Shown here piece after piece: positions 59,819 through 64,000 of a stretch of 64,000 nt of DNA. The stretch is from Thermoflavimicrobium daqui (GTDB taxonomy: Bacteria; Bacillota; Bacilli; Thermoactinomycetales; Thermoactinomycetaceae). The first letter of the stretch is position 1; every line of letters starts with the position of its first letter. The position numbers and the translations under genes are program-made. The notes under the pieces are model-generated. The model did no database searches. It was given only the letters and a program-made list of their open reading frames with translations, and was not told where the DNA came from. The stretch covers positions 124,001 through 188,000 of the forward strand of contig NZ_KZ845667.1 of assembly GCF_003313465.1 (NCBI RefSeq), written 5' to 3'.

Positions 59819-60467
59819 GTTTATACCCCATCCCCTTCACAGTTTTAATATATGGGACTTTTAACTTTTTTCTAAGGTTCTTAATATGTGTATCAACCAC
59901 GCGTGAATCCCCATAAAAGTCAAAGCCCCATACTTTATCCAATAGTATTTCTCGCGTTACTACTTTACCTTGGTTTTCAATTAAAGTACTTAATATCTCA
60001 AATTCCTTTGCTGTTAAGTCGATCTTTTCTTCGTTAACATGAACGGTATATGCTTCAATATCAATATGAATTTCCTTGAATTTAAGTATATGAGCTGGGG
60101 AAGAACAAGTTCTCCTCAATACTGCTTCAACCCTTTTGATAAGGATATGAAAAGAGAATGGTTTTGTAATATAATCATCCACGCCAAGATCAAAACCTTT
60201 AATTTGATCCTTTTCTTCTCCAAGCGCTGTTAACATGATGATAGGAACAGAAGATTTATTTCTGATTATCTGACAAACATGATATCCATCCATATTCGGT
60301 AGCATTACGTCTAAAATAACTAGATCGTAAGAAGAGCGTTGGAAAAGTTGTATTCCCTCTATTCCATCACTGGCCACATCGACACTCATATTCTGTGTAG
60401 TTAAGAATTCTTGAATTAGTTCTTGAATATCCAAATCATCTTCTATCACCAGAATCTTATAACACAT
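59808..60467 (-). CDS. OmpR/PhoB-family response regulator (CssR-like by context)
   Basis: About 219 residues. The receiver domain has the acidic pair in VIEDDLDI, the phosphorylated Asp near residue 53 in VILDVMLPN, and the Lys in TKPFSFHIL. The winged-helix output domain ends VTREILLDKVWGFDFYGDSR, then VVDTHIKNLRKKL and GMGYKL. I choose ATG 60467 because GAGGTG lies 8 bases upstream; a GTG at 60479 is within that site. It forms a coupled pair with the kinase gene, followed by htrA. The CssR assignment rests on context only. Confidence 0.9.
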   Translation of the reverse strand: MCYKILVIEDDLDIQELIQEFLTTQNMSVDVASDGIEGIQLFQRSSYDLVILDVMLPNMDGYHVCQIIRNKSSVPIIMLTALGEEKDQIKGFDLGVDDYITKPFSFHILIKRVEAVLRRTCSSPAHILKFKEIHIDIEAYTVHVNEEKIDLTAKEFEILSTLIENQGKVVTREILLDKVWGFDFYGDSRVVDTHIKNLRKKLKVPYIKTVKGMGYKLDT

Positions 60468-60494
60468 ACATATATTCACCTCTTCATCTTAATT

Positions 60495-60526
60495 ATTATA
60501 TCAATGCGATATGTTATTTGTGTGAA
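60495..60526 (-). promoter_or_regulatory. Promoter region of the two-component operon with direct repeat
   Basis: Minus-strand TATAAT at 60495-60500. Where a -35 box should be lies TTCACACAAATAACATA (60510-60526), two related hexamers 11 bases apart, like the pair before htrA. This suggests activator-dependent autoregulation. Confidence 0.45.
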
Positions 60527-60651
60527 GAGATACCTTATCCATCAAAAGAAGTCTTTTCCAGCTATATTTAAAGAGAGTCTTTTTGTATAATTCAATCAAA
60601 AATTATACTTATAAAAAATAATATAATAATAATGAAAAGGAAAATCATCAA

Positions 60652-60698
60652 AGAAAAAGCCTAAACTACTTATTTCTTAAATAGTTTAGGCTTTTTCT
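60652..60698 (-). terminator. Terminator of the phenylalanine hydroxylase gene
   Basis: A perfect 17-bp stem AGAAAAAGCCTAAACTA and its complement, directly next to the stop at 60703. Confidence 0.88.
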
Positions 60699-60702
60699 AG
60701 GA

Positions 60703-62391
60703 TTAATTGATTAATTTTACTCCATTTTCGATTAAAAAAGATAAAGATGAATTCTTCTGTTTTAGCTTGGTTAAATCCGCTTTCAGTTTCTCTGCTAAAC
60801 TAACAAACTCTTCCTGTTCAATACACAATTCTAAGATTTCTAATCGAAGTAGCCAATCATTAGGATATAAATCATCTAAAGAACGAATGATAGATGGGAG
60901 ATCTTTAGATGATTGTCGTTTTTCTCGAATATCCCTTACTTTTTGATAAAGATGATCTAAGGAGGAAAAGGTAACTGTGTTTACATATTCACTTTCCAAT
61001 TCTACATTCTCATCCGCGAAAAATTTCTCTGGATCCGCAGCTCCAGCAAAAACAGAGACGACTTTTTCACCGATAATTAAATCATATTCTCCCCAGTCGG
61101 GATGGAAAAGAACTTGATCTTGATAGGTTACAGTACAATTGATCAATGTTAACAAGACCGGTTGAAAGTTAACATTGACCCACTCTTTTAGGATCCCTTT
61201 TAGACGAATCCCACTATCATATTCCAAATCGATAAGTGCCCCTTTTTGTATACTAGATAACCCATCTATTCCCCTAATACTCCCGATTGGAGCACCAAAA
61301 CCGTGGGTATGTCTTAAAATTCCATGTCCCTGCAATTCTTTATATGAGTAAGCCAATGCTGTCGGTCCTGCTGTTCTCATATAAATGGCTTTTCCGTTCT
61401 GATCCTTAACCAACTGAGTAAAAACCCCACTTATTTGTACACCAGTATCATACTCGGCCGTTGCGACATCCCCCGATTGGACCGCTTTTTCTAAACCTTC
61501 GTTACCACCAATACGGAAGGCCATTCTCTCTGAAAACTGTTCAACTGCTGTAATTAGTTCAGAAAAGTCATGACAGACAAACAATTGAGGTTGTGGTTTG
61601 GTCACATCATAATCAGTCGTAATGCAAGCTTCTAAATCAAAAGGAAGTTTTTTAACCTCATCGCTTAAACAATGCTGTCCCTCACCAATAGAAGAAAGAA
61701 GACCTGCACCATAGATTTTGGGGTGATCTAAGTCTCCAATCAATCCATACTCTACAGTCCACCAATAAAGCCTAGAGATTTGAGTGGCTTCAGAAACTTC
61801 AGTAGCCTTAGCAACTTTTTCTTCTAGCTCTTTTTCTGCTTGCTTAATCTCATCTAAAGTAGAATGAGGATCCTCCATTACTAGTGTAAGTCGGCGAGTA
61901 GCCTGAAAAACTTCATTTTCTTGTTTACTAGCTAATGCTTTGGCACCAATTTTACCAAATATTTTTACATATTCTGCATATTGGTGATCACAGAGAATAG
62001 GAGCATGCCCTGCAGCTTCATGAATAATATCAGGAGCTGGAGTATATGCGATATGCTCTAAAGTACGAATATCTGTAGCGATTGGAAGTAATCCACGAGC
62101 CTGAAAATCAAAAAAGGCAACACCTGGGATTAAACCATCAATCGGGACAGCTCCCCAGCCAAATGGTTGAAGACACTGGTCCATTTCCTCAATTCGAGGA
62201 ATACGTTCAATAGAAATACCTGATTGGGTAAGTCCATCCCGATAAGCAATATGAGCTCTCTCTTTAAAGAAATGAAAGTTTTGTCTCATTACATAACGCC
62301 ATACTGCCTGATTTATTGGGGTATATTGTTCATACCTCTGTTTAGAAATATAGCGTTTTAAATGTGCCGGAATTTGGACTTGATTAAGCAT
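60703..62391 (-). CDS. phhA: Phenylalanine 4-monooxygenase with long C-terminal extension
   Basis: A 562-residue aromatic amino acid hydroxylase that makes tyrosine from phenylalanine using tetrahydrobiopterin, iron and oxygen. The catalytic core is in the first 290 residues: iron ligands His/His in DIIHEAAGHAP (about residue 123), the Glu in the YWWTVEYGL segment, and GAGLLSSIGE. The remaining 270 residues (two short beta-rich halves and an acidic helical end) are absent from the compact Gram-negative enzymes, but occur in longer Bacillus-type relatives. It is controlled by a T-box leader. No pterin recycling gene is adjacent. Confidence 0.92.
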   Translation of the reverse strand: MLNQVQIPAHLKRYISKQRYEQYTPINQAVWRYVMRQNFHFFKERAHIAYRDGLTQSGISIERIPRIEEMDQCLQPFGWGAVPIDGLIPGVAFFDFQARGLLPIATDIRTLEHIAYTPAPDIIHEAAGHAPILCDHQYAEYVKIFGKIGAKALASKQENEVFQATRRLTLVMEDPHSTLDEIKQAEKELEEKVAKATEVSEATQISRLYWWTVEYGLIGDLDHPKIYGAGLLSSIGEGQHCLSDEVKKLPFDLEACITTDYDVTKPQPQLFVCHDFSELITAVEQFSERMAFRIGGNEGLEKAVQSGDVATAEYDTGVQISGVFTQLVKDQNGKAIYMRTAGPTALAYSYKELQGHGILRHTHGFGAPIGSIRGIDGLSSIQKGALIDLEYDSGIRLKGILKEWVNVNFQPVLLTLINCTVTYQDQVLFHPDWGEYDLIIGEKVVSVFAGAADPEKFFADENVELESEYVNTVTFSSLDHLYQKVRDIREKRQSSKDLPSIIRSLDDLYPNDWLLRLEILELCIEQEEFVSLAEKLKADLTKLKQKNSSLSFLIENGVKLIN

Positions 62392-62420
62392 GGTTCTTGT
62401 TACACTCCTTTACAAAAATA

Positions 62421-62687
62421 AAAGAGCCTCCTTCCCTTATATAGGGACGAAAGCTCCGCGGTACCACCCTACTTGACAAATTGCATATCTTACAAAATTT
62501 GTCCACTTTATTGATCTCATCCTTTTAAGCCAGTTGTAATTCATTGTACGATGTACCCAGATTTGCACCAACCATCTGGTCTTTGTTTGCTGTACAGTTC
62601 GCCAACTACTTCTTCTAGCGGATGAAGTCATATGCTTTTTTTACGAAAAAACTTTATCGCATTTTTGCTTATATGCTTTTAAGTGAT
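62421..62687 (-). ncRNA. T-box leader, tyrosine specifier (UAC), upstream of phhA
   Basis: On the minus strand the transcript starts near 62687. It contains Stem I (CATCC pairing GGATG at its base), the specifier region GAATTACAAC, the T-box AGGGTGGTACCGCGG (62457-62471) and a terminator hairpin GAGC...GCTC followed by TTTTATTTTT. The codon before the conserved A reads UAC (62536-62538), a Tyr codon. The leader would let transcription continue when uncharged tRNA-Tyr accumulates, which suits an enzyme that makes tyrosine. The specifier reading is mine by eye. Confidence 0.88.
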
Positions 62688-62693
62688 AAAGCA

Positions 62694-62722
62694 ATTGTAA
62701 TGAAAGCTTCTCTAGCTGTCAA
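62694..62722 (-). promoter_or_regulatory. Promoter of the T-box/phhA unit
   Basis: Minus-strand TTGACA (62717-62722), a 17-base spacer and TACAAT (62694-62699), close to consensus and placed just ahead of the leader. Confidence 0.8.
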
Positions 62723-62766
62723 CCAAAAAATATTCCTAAATTAATATAAAAATTTTTCAAGTTTCA

Positions 62767-63471
62767 TTACGGTAAATCAATTAACATAAAAAATGCCCCA
62801 CTATCTGTTTGTATTTCTAAATTGGATAATTCTGTGATTCTAGCTGAATCTCGTTGTTTTAACTTATGAGCTTGGTTAAGAGTGAGATCCCCTTCGATTA
62901 CAAAAAGAAAGATTCTTCGATTCACTTCTTGTATAAACGAGATCTTTTGATTCTCTTCAAGTTTAGAGAGATAGATCGTCATATCCTGATGGATAAAGGC
63001 TATTTCCTCTGATTGATGAACATTTGAAACCACTGGCAATAAATGATTTCTTAGTGCTTTTGGATTATATGCTTTTTGTTCATAGGAAGGAGTTAATCCT
63101 CTTACGCTTGGCATAAACCAAAGTTGCAAAAGATTTACTTCCTCTGTAGAAGAAGGATTTATTTCGGAATGCAATATTCCCGTTCCAGCTGTCATTCGTT
63201 GAACTTCTCCAGGATAGATAATTTCGGAGTTTCCAGCACTATCCTCGTGTTTCAACTGCCCTTTTAGAACGATTGATACGATCTCCATTTCTTGATGTGG
63301 ATGCATGCCAAACCCTGTTTGAGGTTTAATAAAATCGTCATTAAGCACACGCATAGGTCCGAAACTTAAATTGTTGGGATCATAGTATTCGGCAAATGAA
63401 AAACTAAAATTACTTTTTAACCATCCATGGTCTGTTGTATAGCGGGATTCCGCTGGATATATTTTAATCAT
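62767..63471 (-). CDS. Pirin-family protein (YhhW-like bicupin)
   Basis: A 234-residue pirin. The first cupin has GFGMHPHQEMEIVSIVLKGQ with the metal-binding His-X-His and Glu, plus the later His of GTGILHSE. LLQLWFMPSVRGLTPSYEQK and a degenerate second cupin follow. Relatives are metal-bound and some act as quercetin dioxygenases or stress proteins. It is divergent from an HxlR-type regulator gene, and its promoter carries a repeated octamer, so it is probably the regulated target. Confidence 0.9.
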   Translation of the reverse strand: MIKIYPAESRYTTDHGWLKSNFSFSFAEYYDPNNLSFGPMRVLNDDFIKPQTGFGMHPHQEMEIVSIVLKGQLKHEDSAGNSEIIYPGEVQRMTAGTGILHSEINPSSTEEVNLLQLWFMPSVRGLTPSYEQKAYNPKALRNHLLPVVSNVHQSEEIAFIHQDMTIYLSKLEENQKISFIQEVNRRIFLFVIEGDLTLNQAHKLKQRDSARITELSNLEIQTDSGAFFMLIDLP

Positions 63472-63541
63472 GTTATCTCTCCTAATTATAATAAACTCCT
63501 CTTTTTACTTTTATATATTTATCTACTTATTTTATTAAAGT

Positions 63542-63576
63542 ATAATAACTAAGCAGCTTACTTTTGTCAAGCAGCT
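63542..63576 (-). promoter_or_regulatory. Pirin promoter with AAGCAGCT direct repeats
   Basis: Minus-strand TTGACA (63565-63570), 17-base spacer, TATTAT (63542-63547). AAGCAGCT occurs twice on the plus strand at 63551-63558 and 63569-63576, 18 bases apart; one copy covers the -35 box and one lies in the spacer. It is a likely binding site for the divergent HxlR regulator. Confidence 0.65.
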
Positions 63577-63624
63577 ATGATAAAATAATTTATAGGAGTT
63601 AAGAATAGTAGATGAAATGAAGAT

Positions 63625-63712
63625 AAAAGGAGGAAAACTGCTATAGATTAAGCATTTCAGAGTACAAGAACGCTCAATATCACGCTTTTGTTTATGTATC
63701 TAATAGCAGTTT
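63625..63712 (+). repeat. Inverted repeat between a strong ribosome binding site and the hxlR start
   Basis: AAAAGGAGG (63625-63633) has no start codon at normal spacing. AAACTGCTAT (63635-63644) follows it directly, and its exact complement ATAGCAGTTT lies at 63703-63712, 9 bases before the ATG of the HxlR gene. Folding would bring the ribosome binding site near that ATG; alternatively the 58-base interior is an insertion. Confidence 0.45.
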
Positions 63713-63721
63713 ATGATGTAA

Positions 63722-64000
63722 ATGAGTGATCTACATTTGTGCCCTAAATTTGAAGCTGCCTTTTCTTTACTTGGTAAACGTTGGACTGGGTTAATTATTC
63801 GCGTCTTAATGGATGGAACTAAAAGATTTAAAGAAATCAAAGATCTAATTCCTGAAATGAGTGATCGGATGTTGACAGAACGTCTGAAAGAATTAGAAAA
63901 TGTCGGAATCCTTACTCGTCATGTTTATCCTGAAATTCCCGTTCGAATTGAATATGAGCTAACTGAAAAAGGACGAGCCTTAGAGGCATCGATGAACGAA
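63722..64000 (+). CDS. HxlR-family regulator, N-terminal part (runs off the right edge)
   Basis: A MarR-like winged-helix regulator of the HxlR/DUF24 group, 93 residues visible and no stop before the window end. The conserved Cys near the N-terminus (LHLCPKFEAAFSLLGKRW) is the redox- or aldehyde-reactive residue of the family. RFKEIKDLIPEMSDRMLTER and LKELENVGIL form the helix-turn-helix, followed by the wing VRIEYELTEKGRAL. An in-frame stop lies just before the ATG, so the start is fixed at or after 63722. The usual nearby ribosome binding site is missing; see the repeat at 63625. Confidence 0.88.
   Translation, partial: MSDLHLCPKFEAAFSLLGKRWTGLIIRVLMDGTKRFKEIKDLIPEMSDRMLTERLKELENVGILTRHVYPEIPVRIEYELTEKGRALEASMNE

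Noticed and set aside
1-64000. CRISPR arrays, tRNA or rRNA genes, prophage
   Set aside because: I saw no regularly spaced repeats, no tRNA-like cloverleaf or rRNA sequence, and no phage structural or integrase genes.

Overview
The window is low-GC, densely coded DNA from a Gram-positive, Bacillales-like bacterium. The signs are strong AGGAGG-type ribosome binding sites with many TTG/GTG starts, a GltC-like regulator divergent from glutamate synthase, a T-box leader, a thermolysin-type secreted protease, HtrA next to a two-component system, and rho-independent terminators after most genes. Two futalosine-pathway menaquinone genes (mqnB, mqnD) and the M4 protease would fit Thermoactinomycetaceae or a relative, but I cannot fix the genus from sequence alone.

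Layout. 0-6.2 kb: the end of hflX, then GNAT, M20 amidohydrolase, GrpB-family, NAD(P)-binding, phosphotransferase-fold and S66 carboxypeptidase genes. 6.2-9.4 kb: a rifampin phosphotransferase-like gene behind a palindrome-bearing promoter and what looks like a collapsed tetR gene. 9.6-13.9 kb: a kinase-fold gene, a Nudix gene with a probable AUA start, an amidase and a Gfo/Idh/MocA oxidoreductase. 14-21.1 kb: gltC and the two glutamate synthase genes. 21.4-32.6 kb: oligoendopeptidase F, another kinase-fold gene, an acyl-CoA synthetase, a 56-residue membrane protein, a PatB/MalY lyase, a broken arsR plus hydrolase cassette, mqnB-mqnD and an M24 peptidase.

33.1-40.7 kb holds the most interesting unit. 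A GntR/UTRA regulator is followed, behind a 20-bp palindrome that abuts a good promoter, by a tightly coupled operon: lactose/cellobiose-type PTS EIIC, a small membrane protein, a MupG-family (DUF871) 6-phosphoglycosidase, an amidohydrolase/deacetylase, a DgaE-like PLP ammonia-lyase, a DgaF-like KDPG aldolase and a PfkB (KDG-type) kinase. Read as one pathway, it suggests uptake of a disaccharide ending in an N-acetylated 2-amino-aldonic acid (chitobionate-like). The steps would be cleavage, deacetylation, deamination to 2-keto-3-deoxygluconate, phosphorylation and aldol cleavage. No EIIA or EIIB is encoded here.

40.7-53.2 kb is looser, with several gene remnants (alcohol dehydrogenase, LysR, MocR-like, isochorismatase). 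It also carries an EamA transporter, an acyl-CoA synthetase, an M4 protease, an orphan ABC ATPase, a coiled-coil protein of unknown function, a TetR regulator, a 51-residue hydrophilic protein, a GNAT enzyme and a GH25 lysozyme. 53.3-56.8 kb has two small regulator-plus-target units, each with a repeated operator: marR with a Bcr/CflA efflux pump, and arsR with a luciferase-like monooxygenase. 56.9-64 kb has htrA with a response regulator/histidine kinase pair that shares a direct-repeat motif, phenylalanine hydroxylase under a T-box whose specifier reads UAC (Tyr), and a pirin gene divergent from an HxlR regulator that runs off the window.
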